Origin: Curvibacter sp.
Lineage (GTDB): Bacteria; Pseudomonadota; Gammaproteobacteria; Burkholderiales; Burkholderiaceae_C
Direction of reading: 5' to 3'
Length of the DNA: 43,189 nt
Assembly: GCA_020621965.1 (NCBI GenBank)
Contig: JAHRYV010000027.1
Span: forward strand, 463-43,651
A program made the translations under genes and the position numbers. The number at the start of each line of letters is the position of its first letter. Within the stretch, counting starts at the first letter, position 1. The notes under the pieces are model-generated. The model did no database searches, had not been told where the DNA came from, and worked only from the letters and a program-made list of their open reading frames with translations. Positions 1-7,611 of the stretch are shown here, in pieces.

Positions 1-231
1 CTTGAAGTAGGCGGCGAAAGCGCGGTCGAACTTGTCGTAGTGCTTCTCGTCCTTCACCAGGGTGGTGCGGCTGAGGTAATAGAAGTCGTCCACCGAGTAG
101 CCGCTGCCGTCCTCGGCCGTGGCCTTCGGGCCGACCACACCTTCCTTCAGCGCTTCGAGCATGGTCAGATATTCCTTGACCGAGACCGGCAGCTTGGCCG
201 CGCGCAGGGTGTAGAAGAAGTCGATCAGCAT
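1..231 (-). CDS. vWA-domain (CoxE-like) protein, N-terminal part
   Basis: The first 77 codons of a minus-strand gene whose C-terminus lies beyond the left edge. The start MLIDFFYTLRAAKLPVSVKEY is typical of vWA-containing CoxE-like proteins that pair with MoxR AAA+ ATPases, where the pair is thought to act as a metal- or cofactor-insertion chaperone. The vWA domain itself is not in the window. The ATG at 231-229 lies inside the last codons of the upstream abortive-infection-like gene (7-nt overlap), so the two would be translationally linked. A broken moxR and two small genes lie upstream on the same strand, consistent with an original moxR-vWA operon. Family assignment rests on the N-terminal sequence only. 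Confidence 0.75.
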   Translation of the reverse strand, partial: MLIDFFYTLRAAKLPVSVKEYLTMLEALKEGVVGPKATAEDGSGYSVDDFYYLSRTTLVKDEKHYDKFDRAFAAYFK

Positions 232-1139
232 GGTGCTGCCTGCGATGGTGCAAGAAGGTGATCAGTCGCCCATTTCTGACCAAATGAGCGAGGATGAAGT
301 TCACGTTCAGCTAGTTGGCGCAGGTAATTTGAAGGTAGATGTTTCAGAAATCCATATTCGGAGACTAGCTCGCGCATCCTCTTTCCCTCCTCGTCGTACA
401 AAAGGTTCATCGCGATCAGGCAGACTTCGTCGCGACTGAGCTGTGCACGCAGTATTTTGATGTAGCGGTAGCGATCGTTCTGTAGAAGAGGTTCAGCTTC
501 CCGCAATAGAGTAAAGATGACGCGGAAATAGTGATCCAGCATCGGAGAATTGTTATTCCACGCTTCAAGAATATCCGCCGCAGGCGGGACGCTTGGTATG
601 TTGAATGAATTCCTTGGTGCGAATAAGTCAAGTAATTCTGAGGGAAAGGGCCCAGCAGATGACGTCAATAGACTAAAGGCTCGTTTCCCGGAAAAGCTAC
701 TGCGAGGCACACCGGTATCCACTCCCAACACTCTGCCCACAATGCCTGTCGCGGGATTCTTCTCGATCACGATGGAGTCGACGGTCGAGCGATAAAGGTT
801 CAGCAAATCAAAGAACCGTTGCTCCCTGCGTTGCTGCTCTGCGGTTCTCCCTTGCTCCTCCAGCGCCTTTCTCGTCTCTAACAGCTCGGTCTTCTGCAGT
901 CGCCAGACCGATACGGCAACGATGAGGGTAAACAGAGAAATAAGTGGATTGAGCAGCCCCCCTATGTAGTCACCGAACTGCCCCCAGGCATCAGGCCGCT
1001 CATTGATTGGTAACGGGTGAAAGGCGATTGCATAGCCAACGACCAAGATGATGGCCAATGTTCCCGCGATCCATGGCAACCACTGGAGCATCTTTCCATC
1101 CGATGCGTAGCTGGAAACCTCGCTTGAACCTTGACTCAT
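225..1139 (-). CDS. putAbiC-like phage abortive infection protein
   Basis: A 304-residue membrane-anchored protein. Two transmembrane segments (about residues 18-40 and 55-75) surround a W-G-Q-FGDYIGGLLNP motif, followed by a predicted coiled coil (about 78-112), a QRFFDLL motif and a C-terminal region with YFRVIFTLL, RAQLSRDE and LLYDEEG motifs. This order matches the putative phage abortive infection family (putAbiC, PF16872). Members are suspected to stop phage by killing or arresting the infected cell; function here is inferred. The ATG at 1139 has a GGAG about 8 nt upstream. The gene is visibly less GC-rich than its neighbours and sits between the GNAT and vWA genes of a housekeeping-type operon, with its stop overlapping the vWA start, so it looks like a precise single-gene insertion. 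Confidence 0.82.
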   Translation of the reverse strand: MSQGSSEVSSYASDGKMLQWLPWIAGTLAIILVVGYAIAFHPLPINERPDAWGQFGDYIGGLLNPLISLFTLIVAVSVWRLQKTELLETRKALEEQGRTAEQQRREQRFFDLLNLYRSTVDSIVIEKNPATGIVGRVLGVDTGVPRSSFSGKRAFSLLTSSAGPFPSELLDLFAPRNSFNIPSVPPAADILEAWNNNSPMLDHYFRVIFTLLREAEPLLQNDRYRYIKILRAQLSRDEVCLIAMNLLYDEEGKRMRELVSEYGFLKHLPSNYLRQLAERELHPRSFGQKWATDHLLAPSQAAPC

Positions 1140-1178
1140 TCAGCGCTCCAGTTCGTCAATAAAACACGTAGACGTTGA

Positions 1179-1781
1179 TCAACTTGATATACGGGATTTG
1201 TCCAGCAGGTAGAGCAGCTGGGCCTTGGCTTCCGGCCACTCGCCGCTGCGCAGGCTGTACATCACGGTGTCGCGGATGGTGCCGTCGCGTCGCAGGGCCT
1301 GGCCGCGGATCACGCCGTCCTTCTTGGCGCCCAGGCGCTCGATGGCGGCCTGCGAGGCGAAGTTGTAGTTGTCGGTACGCCAGCCCACTACGTGGCAGCC
1401 CAGCGTCTCGAAGGCGTGCGTCAGCATCAGCAGCTTGCAGGTGGTGTTGACGTGGGTGCGCTGCACCTTCTGCGCGTACCAGGTGTAGCCGATCTCCACG
1501 CGCTTGACGGCGGGCAGGATGTCGTGAAAGCTGGTGGACCCCAGCACGCGGCCGCTGGCCTCGTCGGTCACGGCAAAGGCGAAACGGCTGCCTTCGCTGC
1601 GCATCTGCAGCGCGGTCTCGATATAGGCGCGGGTCTCTTCCGGTGCCGGCACCGAAGTCACGCGCAGGTTCCAGAGCTCGCCGTCGGCCGCCGCGGCGCG
1701 CAGGCCGTCCTCGTGCGCCAGCGCCAGCGGCACCAGCCGCACACCGCGTTGCGCCAGGGTGACGGGTTCGACGAAGGCCAT
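1179..1781 (-). CDS. GNAT family N-acetyltransferase
   Basis: A 200-residue GNAT acetyltransferase of the RimJ/RimL type. It starts MAFVEPVTLAQRGVRLVPL and carries the strand and helix motifs FAFAVTDEASGRVLGSTSFHDI, VEIGYTWYA, and FETLGCHVVGWRTDNYNFASQ followed by AAIERLGAKKDG, which form the acetyl-CoA fold. The substrate cannot be told from sequence. The ATG at 1781 follows the stop of the upstream small membrane protein by 1 nt (TGATATG), so the genes are coupled; the longer reading frame upstream is that small gene read in another frame and was not used. The last residues (KSRISS) come from AT-richer DNA next to the putAbiC gene, so the native C-terminus may have been replaced when that DNA arrived. 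Confidence 0.85.
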   Translation of the reverse strand: MAFVEPVTLAQRGVRLVPLALAHEDGLRAAAADGELWNLRVTSVPAPEETRAYIETALQMRSEGSRFAFAVTDEASGRVLGSTSFHDILPAVKRVEIGYTWYAQKVQRTHVNTTCKLLMLTHAFETLGCHVVGWRTDNYNFASQAAIERLGAKKDGVIRGQALRRDGTIRDTVMYSLRSGEWPEAKAQLLYLLDKSRISS

Positions 1782-1782
1782 A

Positions 1783-2013
1783 TCAGCGCTCCTGGTTGTC
1801 GCGGCCCGCGTTCTGCCGTGCCCGCCAGCGCCGCGCCAGCTGCAGGCCCAGGCCGCCGCCCAGGCCCACCAGCACGATGGCGCCGATGCTGGCGTTGTCG
1901 TAGCCTTCGGAGAAGATGTTCCAGCCCAGCAGCAGCCCGATCCAGTAGCCGGCCAGGGCGCCCCCGATGAAGCCAATGGCGTCGGACAGGCCTTCAACCA
2001 GTAACTTATTCAT
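1783..2013 (-). CDS. small glycine-rich membrane protein
   Basis: A 76-residue protein with two closely spaced hydrophobic segments (about residues 10-30 and 40-58), rich in glycine with GxxxG spacing (IGFIGGALAGYWIGLLLGW and GAIVLVGLGGGLGLQLA), and a basic C-terminus. This suggests a small inner-membrane helical hairpin; no function is recognised. It lies between moxR and the GNAT gene, 12 nt after the moxR stop, and its TGA is followed after 1 nt by the GNAT ATG, so it belongs to the same transcription unit. Confidence 0.7.
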   Translation of the reverse strand: MNKLLVEGLSDAIGFIGGALAGYWIGLLLGWNIFSEGYDNASIGAIVLVGLGGGLGLQLARRWRARQNAGRDNQER

Positions 2014-2025
2014 GACGGCCCCGGC

Positions 2026-2850
2026 TCAACGATTGCGCTGGTTCATGAACACCAGCTTCTCGAACAGGCTCACGTCCTGCTCGTTTTTCAGCAGCGCGCC
2101 CACCAGCGGGGGCACGGCCACCTTGTCGTCCCGGCTCTGCAGGGCCTCGGCCGGGATGTCCTCGGCCAGCAGCAGCTTGAGCCAGTCCAGCAGCTCGCTG
2201 GTGGAGGGCTCTTCTTCAGGCCGGGCAGATTGCGCACGTCGAAGAAGGCTGTGGCGCGCCGCGCCCAGCAGCTCCTGAGGCCGGGAGGCTGCGTCCACGA
2301 TCGGCCATGGTCTGCGTCGGGAACTGATGGCGGAAGAAGCAGCGGCAGGAAGGCGTCGGGCGTTCCTCGTTGTTCGAGGTGATGAGCCAGCGGGCGGTGT
2401 TTGGCTTTGACCAGTTCACGGGTCTCGTAGCAGTAGAACTCCATGCGGTCGAGTTCGCAGCAGGTCGTTGGGAATTCGATGTCGGCCTTGTCGATCTCGT
2501 CGATCAGCAGCGCCACCGGCTGATCGGCCGTGAAGGCCTGCCAGAGCACGCCCCTGACGATGTTGTTCCGGATGTCCCGGACCTTCTCATCACCGCACCG
2601 GCCAGCTGGCTGTCGCGCATTGGCTCACCGCGTCGTATTCGTACAGGCCCTGCTGCGCCTTGGTGGTGGACTTGATGTGCCACTGCAGCAGCGGCAGCTT
2701 CAGGGCGCCGGCCACTTCCTCGGCCAGCATGGTCTTGCCGGTGCCGGGCTCGCCCTTGACCAGCAGCGGCCGCTTGAGCGTGATGGCCGCGTTGACCGAC
2801 AACATCAGATCCTGGGTGGCAACGTAGTTGGATGTACCTTGGAATTTCAT
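2026..2850 (-). pseudogene. MoxR-type AAA+ ATPase, disrupted by several indels
   Basis: The two ends are clearly a MoxR-family AAA+ ATPase. The N-terminus begins MKFQGTSNYVATQDL with Walker A GEPGTGKT at residues 33-40 and continues to LYEYDAVS. The C-terminus ends SLFEKLVFMNQRNR. Between about 2220 and 2640 the reading frame changes repeatedly: Walker B ALLIDEIDKADIEFP is in a second frame, a sensor-like stretch (ITSNNEE, then RCFF) is in a third, and the lid region returns to the final frame near 2230. Against the usual family sequence most events look like 1-3 nt deletions. MoxR proteins act with vWA partners, here encoded downstream. Either the gene is recently inactivated or this stretch of the assembly is of poor quality. 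Confidence 0.85.
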
Positions 2851-2897
2851 GGTTTTTGAGGTGGTCGAATACGGGAAAACCCGTGGTAGGCGCTAGA

Positions 2898-2903
2898 TAT
2901 AAT
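2898..2903 (+). promoter_or_regulatory. Candidate -10 box of cytochrome c4 gene
   Basis: A perfect TATAAT hexamer stands 45 nt upstream of the cytochrome c4 ATG in an otherwise GC-rich region. No convincing -35 hexamer is seen at 16-18 nt, so this is a candidate only. Confidence 0.4.
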
Positions 2904-2947
2904 GCGAAGCTGATCTATATCAACCACGCTCTGATTGTCTTCGCAAA

Positions 2948-3610
2948 ATGAACAAACTGTTGCTGACGCTCAATACTCTGCTTGTCGCATCTGCGACGGT
3001 TTTCTCCGCCCATGCCCAGGAAGTCAAGGGTGACGCCAAGGCCGGCGAAGGCAAGATTGCCATGTGCATCGGCTGCCATGGTATCTCGGGCTACCAGTCT
3101 AGCTTCCCCGAGATCTACAAGGTTCCGATGATCTCCGGCCAGAACTCCAAGTTCATCGTCTCCGCGCTGAGCGCCTACAAGAAGGGCGAGCGCAAGCACC
3201 CGACCATGCGCGCCATCGCCGACAGCCTGAGCGATCAGGATATCGCCGATGTGGCAGCCTACTACGAGGCCCATGGCCAGGGCGGTGCTGCTGCCGCCGC
3301 CAAGGCGCCGGCGCCCACGGCCCAGGTGACCGAGCTGCTGAACAAGGGTGGTTGCGTGGCCTGCCACGGCGACAACTTCAACAAGCCCATCGATCCGAGC
3401 TACCCCAAGGTCGCGGGCCAGCCGGCTGACTACCTGTACGTCGCGCTCAAGTCCTACAAGGTCGAAGGCAACGCCACCTGGGGTCGTGCCAACGGCATCA
3501 TGGGCGGCGTCGCCAAGCAGTTCTCCCACGCCGAGCTGAAGGCGCTGGCCACCTACGTGGCCAGCCTGCCGGCCGAGGTCAAGACCGTGCCGCAGAAGAA
3601 GTTCCGCTGA
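2948..3610 (+). CDS. Diheme cytochrome c4
   Basis: A 220-residue periplasmic electron carrier. A cleavable signal peptide ends near AHA at about residue 23. Two class I cytochrome c domains follow, with heme-attachment motifs CIGCH (C40, C43, H44) and CVACH (C136, C139, H140), joined by an Ala/Pro-rich linker at about 112-125. Length and the two-domain plan match cytochrome c4, which passes electrons from the bc1 complex to terminal oxidases. The gene is single, with its own candidate promoter and a strong terminator directly after it. A cytochrome oxidase subunit gene (coxB) lies far downstream in the window. Confidence 0.93.
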   Translation: MNKLLLTLNTLLVASATVFSAHAQEVKGDAKAGEGKIAMCIGCHGISGYQSSFPEIYKVPMISGQNSKFIVSALSAYKKGERKHPTMRAIADSLSDQDIADVAAYYEAHGQGGAAAAAKAPAPTAQVTELLNKGGCVACHGDNFNKPIDPSYPKVAGQPADYLYVALKSYKVEGNATWGRANGIMGGVAKQFSHAELKALATYVASLPAEVKTVPQKKFR

Positions 3611-3625
3611 ACCGCCTTTGGGCCG

Positions 3626-3657
3626 AAAAAAAGCCGCTCGCTGAGCGGCTTTTTTTA
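3626..3657 (+). terminator. Intrinsic terminator after cytochrome c4
   Basis: An 8-bp perfect stem (AGCCGCTC / GAGCGGCT) with a 3-nt loop is preceded by seven A and followed by at least seven T. It lies 16 nt after the cytochrome c4 stop and is symmetric, so it could also end transcripts of the convergent DUF1841 gene. Confidence 0.93.
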
Positions 3658-3698
3658 TTGGGCCTTCGCGTTCGATCCGCGGCGCCGCAGCGTCTCTC

Positions 3699-4136
3699 TC
3701 AATCCTTGGTCGCCTGACGCTGCACGCAGTCGATGTAGGCCGCGCCGTCGGGCGGGCGCCCGGCGCGCTGGCTCTCCCACACCATGCGGCCCAGGCAATC
3801 CATCACGCCGTGGTGGGCGGCGTGCAGGTCCTCGCGGCGCGCGGTCAGCAGCTCCACCGCCTGGCGGATGCCGCGCGGCTGGTCGATGCTGCACTGCTCG
3901 CTGATCGACAGGTGCATGGACAGGTGCAGGAAGGGGTTGGTGCGCTCGGGCTCCACCTTGTGCATGCCGGCCAGGGCCGCGTCCAGATCGGCCAGCTCGG
4001 CGTGGAACTCCGGATGCTCGTTGATCCACTGGCTGGCCAGCACTTCGATGGCTTCCAGTGCCTGGCCGGCACGGGCCTTGGCATAGACGCCGCAGAAGAA
4101 ACGGCGCACATCGGCTTGCGAGGGCTGAAAAATCAT
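3699..4136 (-). CDS. DUF1841 family protein
   Basis: A 145-residue soluble protein starting MIFQPSQADVRRFFCGVYAKAR. Conserved blocks WINEHPEFHAELAD, the TNPFLHLSMHLSISEQ stretch followed by SIDQPRGIRQA, and VMDCLGRMVWESQR identify the DUF1841 family (PF08897), common in beta- and gammaproteobacteria and without an established function. A long in-frame extension upstream is an artefact of reading through the antisense of the IclR gene. The ATG at 4136 lies 14 nt after the IclR stop, so the two minus-strand genes may be cotranscribed. Confidence 0.88.
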   Translation of the reverse strand: MIFQPSQADVRRFFCGVYAKARAGQALEAIEVLASQWINEHPEFHAELADLDAALAGMHKVEPERTNPFLHLSMHLSISEQCSIDQPRGIRQAVELLTARREDLHAAHHGVMDCLGRMVWESQRAGRPPDGAAYIDCVQRQATKD

Positions 4137-4150
4137 GCCCAGATTATCGG

Positions 4151-4936
4151 TTACGCAAGCCGCTGGGAGATGGTGCGCGCCGCCTGCAGCAGGGCCGGCA
4201 GCAGGGTTTCCTGCGCCACCTTGGCATTGGTGCGGTTGGCCTGGCCGCTGATGTTGAGGGCGGCGATGGTGCGGCCGGCGCGGTTCGTGATCGGCGCGGC
4301 CAGCGAAATCAGGCCTTCTTCGAGTTCCTGGTTCACCAGGCACCAGCCCTGGCGGCGCACCTGCTGCACCTTGGCCAGCAGGGCGTCGATCTCGGTGACG
4401 GTGTGGCGGGTCAGGGCCTTGGGGCGCGAGGCCTTCAGGCGCTTCACCAGCGCCTCGTCCGGCAGATCGGCCAGCAGCACACGGCCCAGGCTGGTGCAAT
4501 AGGCCGGCAGGCGCGAGCCCACGCCCAGGGTGTTGCGCATGATCTTGTGGGTGGGTACACGCAGCACGTAGACGATGTCGGTGCCCTCCAGCACCGCGGC
4601 GGAGCAGGACTCCTTCACCTCTTCCACCAGCGCTTCCATCACCGGCTCGGCCAGATTCCAGATCGGCATGGACGAGAGGTAGGCAAAACCCAGGTCCAGG
4701 ATGCGCGCGGTGAGGCGGAACTGCTTGCCGTCGCTGTCCACATAACCCAGCGTCTGCAGCGTGAGCAGGATGCGGCGGGCGCCGGCGCGCGTGAGGCCGG
4801 TGCGGGTCGCCACCTCGCTCAGCGTCTGCTGCGGCGCCTCGGCGCTGAAGGAGCGGATCACCTCCAGCCCGCGCGCAAAGGACTGCACATAGCTGTCGCC
4901 GGGCTGGGGCGCTGTCGCGTCGGTGGCAGGGGGCAT
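4151..4936 (-). CDS. pcaR: IclR family regulator of 3-oxoadipate genes (PcaR-like)
   Basis: A 261-residue IclR-type regulator. The N-terminal winged helix-turn-helix (about residues 20-80) includes LEVIRSFSAE, LSEVATRTGLTRAGARRILLTL and GYVDSDG; the C-terminal effector domain (about 95-255) includes SCSAAVLEGTDIVYVLRV, ARRILDLG-type motifs and GVGSRLPAYCTSLGRVLLA. It is closest in feel to the PcaR/PcaU/PobR branch that binds aromatic-pathway intermediates. It is transcribed divergently from pcaIJF, and a three-part CGAACA repeat lies between them, so it very likely controls that operon. The gene symbol rests on this context; the effector is inferred. Confidence 0.85.
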   Translation of the reverse strand: MPPATDATAPQPGDSYVQSFARGLEVIRSFSAEAPQQTLSEVATRTGLTRAGARRILLTLQTLGYVDSDGKQFRLTARILDLGFAYLSSMPIWNLAEPVMEALVEEVKESCSAAVLEGTDIVYVLRVPTHKIMRNTLGVGSRLPAYCTSLGRVLLADLPDEALVKRLKASRPKALTRHTVTEIDALLAKVQQVRRQGWCLVNQELEEGLISLAAPITNRAGRTIAALNISGQANRTNAKVAQETLLPALLQAARTISQRLA

Positions 4937-4971
4937 GGTGGGCGGCCAGGGTTGTTGTTCTAAAATTCATT

Positions 4972-5006
4972 ATACGAACATATGTTCGACATACGAACAT
5001 ATTCGG
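4972..5006. promoter_or_regulatory. Three-repeat IclR-type operator for pcaIJF
   Basis: The 86-nt divergent intergenic region holds a perfect 14-bp palindrome, CGAACATATGTTCG (4975-4988), followed by a third copy of the half-site: ATACGAACATAT occurs at 4972-4983 and again at 4991-5002. Two inverted plus one direct repeat is the arrangement known for PcaU/PobR-type IclR operators. The site is AT-rich against its surroundings and ends about 17 nt before the pcaI start. Confidence 0.8.
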
Positions 5007-5022
5007 AACAGGAGCAAGACCC

Positions 5023-5724
5023 ATGATCAACAAGATCGCGGCCTCGGTGGCCGAGGCGCTGGCCGGCGTGCAGGACGGCGCCACCGTGATGATCGGCGGC
5101 TTCGGCACCGCGGGCATCCCCAACGAGCTGATCGACGGCCTGATCGCCCAGGGCGCCAAGGACCTCACGGTGGTCAACAACAATGCCGGCAACGGCGACA
5201 CCGGCCTGGCCGCCTTGCTGGCCACCGGCCGCGTGCGCAAGATCATCTGCAGCTTCCCGCGTCAGGCCGACAGCTACGTCTTCGACGGCCTGTACCGCAG
5301 CGGCAAGCTGGAACTGGAGCTGGTGCCGCAGGGCAACCTGTCCGAGCGCATCCGTGCCGCCGGTGCCGGCATCGGTGGTTTCTTTACACCCACGGGCTAC
5401 GGTACGGACCTGGCCAAAGGCAAGGAGACGCGCGTGATCGACGGCAAAGGTTATGTGCTGGAGCAGCCCATCCACGGCGACGTGGCCCTGATCAAGGCCG
5501 AACGCGGTGACCGCTGGGGCAACCTGACCTACCGCAAGACCGCACGCAACTTCGGCCCCAGCATGGCCATGGCCTGCCGGCAGACGATTGCCAGCGTGCA
5601 CGAGATCGTGGAACTCGGCGGCCTGGACCCCGAGGCGGTGGTCACCCCGGCGCTCTATGTCAGCAAGATCGTGAAGATTCCCCGTCAAGCCACGCAGGCC
5701 GGCGGTTTCAAGAAAGCCGCTTGA
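5023..5724 (+). CDS. pcaI: 3-oxoadipate CoA-transferase subunit A
   Basis: A 233-residue alpha subunit of succinyl-CoA:3-oxoadipate CoA-transferase. It shows the family signature GATVMIGGFGTAGIPNELID near residues 18-38 and NNNAGNGDTGLAALL, plus QPIHGDVALIKAERGDRWGN near the C-terminus. With PcaJ it moves CoA from succinyl-CoA to 3-oxoadipate in the lower beta-ketoadipate pathway. The ATG is preceded by AGGAG. It is the first gene of the pcaIJF operon; the stop lies 2 nt before the pcaJ ATG. Confidence 0.95.
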   Translation: MINKIAASVAEALAGVQDGATVMIGGFGTAGIPNELIDGLIAQGAKDLTVVNNNAGNGDTGLAALLATGRVRKIICSFPRQADSYVFDGLYRSGKLELELVPQGNLSERIRAAGAGIGGFFTPTGYGTDLAKGKETRVIDGKGYVLEQPIHGDVALIKAERGDRWGNLTYRKTARNFGPSMAMACRQTIASVHEIVELGGLDPEAVVTPALYVSKIVKIPRQATQAGGFKKAA

Positions 5725-5726
5725 CC

Positions 5727-6368
5727 ATGAGCTATCAAAAACGTAGCAAAGACCAGGTCGCCGCCCGTGTGGCCCGCGACATCCCCGAGGGCGCGGTGGT
5801 GAATCTGGGCATCGGCCAGCCCACGCTGGTGGCCAACCACATCCCCAAAGAGCGCGAGGTGCTGCTGCACAGTGAGAACGGCCTGCTGGGCATGGGCCCG
5901 GCACCGGCCGCGGGGCAGGAGGACTACGACCTCATCAACGCCGGCAAGCAGCCGGTCACACTGCTGCCCGGTGGTTCCTACTTCCACCATACCGACAGCT
6001 TTGCCATGATGCGCGGCGGCCATCTGGACATCTGTGTGCTGGGGGCCTTCCAGGTCAGCGCCACCGGCGACCTGGCCAACTGGCACACGGGCGAGAAGGA
6101 CGCCATCCCCGCCGTGGGCGGCGCCATGGACCTGGCGGTCGGCGCCAGACAGACCTGGGTCATGATGGACCTGCTGACCAAGCAGGGCGAAAGCAAGGTC
6201 GTGCAGAACTGCAGCTACCCTCTGACCGGCATAGCCTGCGTCAAGCGCATCTACAGCGACCTGGCCACGCTGGACTGCACGCCGCAAGGGCTCAGGCTGG
6301 TCGATCTGGTCGACGGCCTGAGCCACGCCGAACTGGAACAGATGATCGGCCTGCCGATCGCGAAGTAA
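5727..6368 (+). CDS. pcaJ: 3-oxoadipate CoA-transferase subunit B
   Basis: A 213-residue beta subunit of the 3-oxoadipate CoA-transferase. The catalytic glutamate that carries the CoA thioester is E50 in the motif HSENGLLGMGP. Other conserved blocks are VNLGIGQPTLVANHIP, LLPGGSYFHHTDSFAMMRGGH and DLAVGARQTWVMMD. The ATG at 5727 is used; a TTG at 5721 in the same frame would overlap the pcaI stop. It lies between pcaI and pcaF in a tight operon, and its product works as a heteromer with PcaI. Confidence 0.95.
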   Translation: MSYQKRSKDQVAARVARDIPEGAVVNLGIGQPTLVANHIPKEREVLLHSENGLLGMGPAPAAGQEDYDLINAGKQPVTLLPGGSYFHHTDSFAMMRGGHLDICVLGAFQVSATGDLANWHTGEKDAIPAVGGAMDLAVGARQTWVMMDLLTKQGESKVVQNCSYPLTGIACVKRIYSDLATLDCTPQGLRLVDLVDGLSHAELEQMIGLPIAK

Positions 6369-6390
6369 CACATCACGACAAGGACACACC

Positions 6391-7593
6391 ATGAACCAGG
6401 CATTTATCTGCGACGCCATCCGCACCCCCATCGGCCGTTACGGCGGCGTGCTCTCCAGCGTGCGCACCGATGACCTCGCCGCCATCCCGATCCAGGCCCT
6501 GATGGCGCGCAACACCCGGGTCGACTGGGCCGCGCTGACCGACGTCATCTACGGCTGCGTCAACCAGGCCGGCGAAGACAACCGCAACGTGGCGCGCATG
6601 GCCGGCCTGCTGGCCGGCCTGCCGCCGGAAGTGTCGGCCGCCACCGTGAACCGCCTGTGCGGCTCGGGGCTGGACGCGCTGGGCACGGCGGCGCGCGCCA
6701 TCAAGTCGGGCGAGGCCACGTTGATGATTGCCGGCGGCGTGGAGAGCATGAGCCGCGCGCCCTTTGTCATGGGCAAGGCCGAAAGCGCTTTCAGCCGCAG
6801 CGCCGAGATCTTCGACACCACCATCGGCTGGCGCTTCGTCAACAAGCTGATGAAGCAGAAATACGGCACCGACTCCATGCCCGAGACCGCCGAGAACGTG
6901 GCCGACGAGTACAAGATCAGCCGTGCGGATCAGGACAAGATGGCGCTGGCCTCGCAGCTCAAGGCGGTGGCCGCGCAGAAGGCGGGTTACTTCGACGCCG
7001 AGATCACGCCGGTGACCATCGCGCAGAAAAAGGGCGAGGCCCTTGTGGTCAGCAAGGACGAGCACCCGCGCGAGACTTCGCTGGAGGCGCTGGCCAAGCT
7101 CAAGCCCATCGCGCGCGAAGGTGGCACGGTGACCGCCGGCAACGCCTCGGGCGTGAACGACGGCGCCTGCGCCCTCTTGCTGGCCGATGAGGCCGCCGCC
7201 AAGCGGCACGGCCTGACGCCGCGCGCGCGCATCGTGGGCATGGCCACCGCCGGTGTGGCCCCGCGCGTCATGGGCATCGGCCCGGCGCCGGCCACGCAGA
7301 AGGTGCTGGCGCTCACCGGCCTGAAGATCGAACAGATGGACGTGATCGAACTCAACGAGGCCTTCGCCGCCCAGGGCCTGGCCGTGCTGCGCCTGCTGGG
7401 TCTGCGCGACGACGATCCGCGCGTCAACCCCAATGGCGGCGCCATCGCCCTGGGCCACCCGCTGGGTGCCTCCGGTGCGCGCCTGGCCACCACGGCGGTC
7501 AACCAGCTGCACAAGAGCGGCGGCCGTTACGCCCTGTGCACCATGTGCATCGGCGTGGGCCAGGGCATCGCCGTCATCCTCGAGCGGGTGTGA
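6391..7593 (+). CDS. pcaF: 3-oxoadipyl-CoA thiolase
   Basis: A 400-residue thiolase that cleaves 3-oxoadipyl-CoA with CoA to succinyl-CoA and acetyl-CoA. Catalytic residues are visible: C90 in NRLCGSG, H356 in NPNGGAIALGHPLGASG and C386 in CTMCIGVGQG. Length equals the family norm. The start is preceded by AAGGA. It is the last gene of the pcaIJF operon and completes the route from maleylacetate encoded elsewhere in this window. Confidence 0.95.
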   Translation: MNQAFICDAIRTPIGRYGGVLSSVRTDDLAAIPIQALMARNTRVDWAALTDVIYGCVNQAGEDNRNVARMAGLLAGLPPEVSAATVNRLCGSGLDALGTAARAIKSGEATLMIAGGVESMSRAPFVMGKAESAFSRSAEIFDTTIGWRFVNKLMKQKYGTDSMPETAENVADEYKISRADQDKMALASQLKAVAAQKAGYFDAEITPVTIAQKKGEALVVSKDEHPRETSLEALAKLKPIAREGGTVTAGNASGVNDGACALLLADEAAAKRHGLTPRARIVGMATAGVAPRVMGIGPAPATQKVLALTGLKIEQMDVIELNEAFAAQGLAVLRLLGLRDDDPRVNPNGGAIALGHPLGASGARLATTAVNQLHKSGGRYALCTMCIGVGQGIAVILERV

Positions 7594-7611
7594 CCCTGGC
7601 CGCGTGGTGGG

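Noticed and set aside
225-2850. Possible multi-gene defence island including moxR and vWA
   Set aside because: MoxR, GNAT and vWA fit an ordinary operon of this bacterial group; only the putAbiC-like gene has defence features, so a combined system was not claimed.
3699-5246. A 515-codon minus-strand frame that would fuse extra sequence to DUF1841
   Set aside because: Only the last 145 codons resemble a protein family; the rest is the IclR gene read in the wrong frame and the antisense of pcaI.
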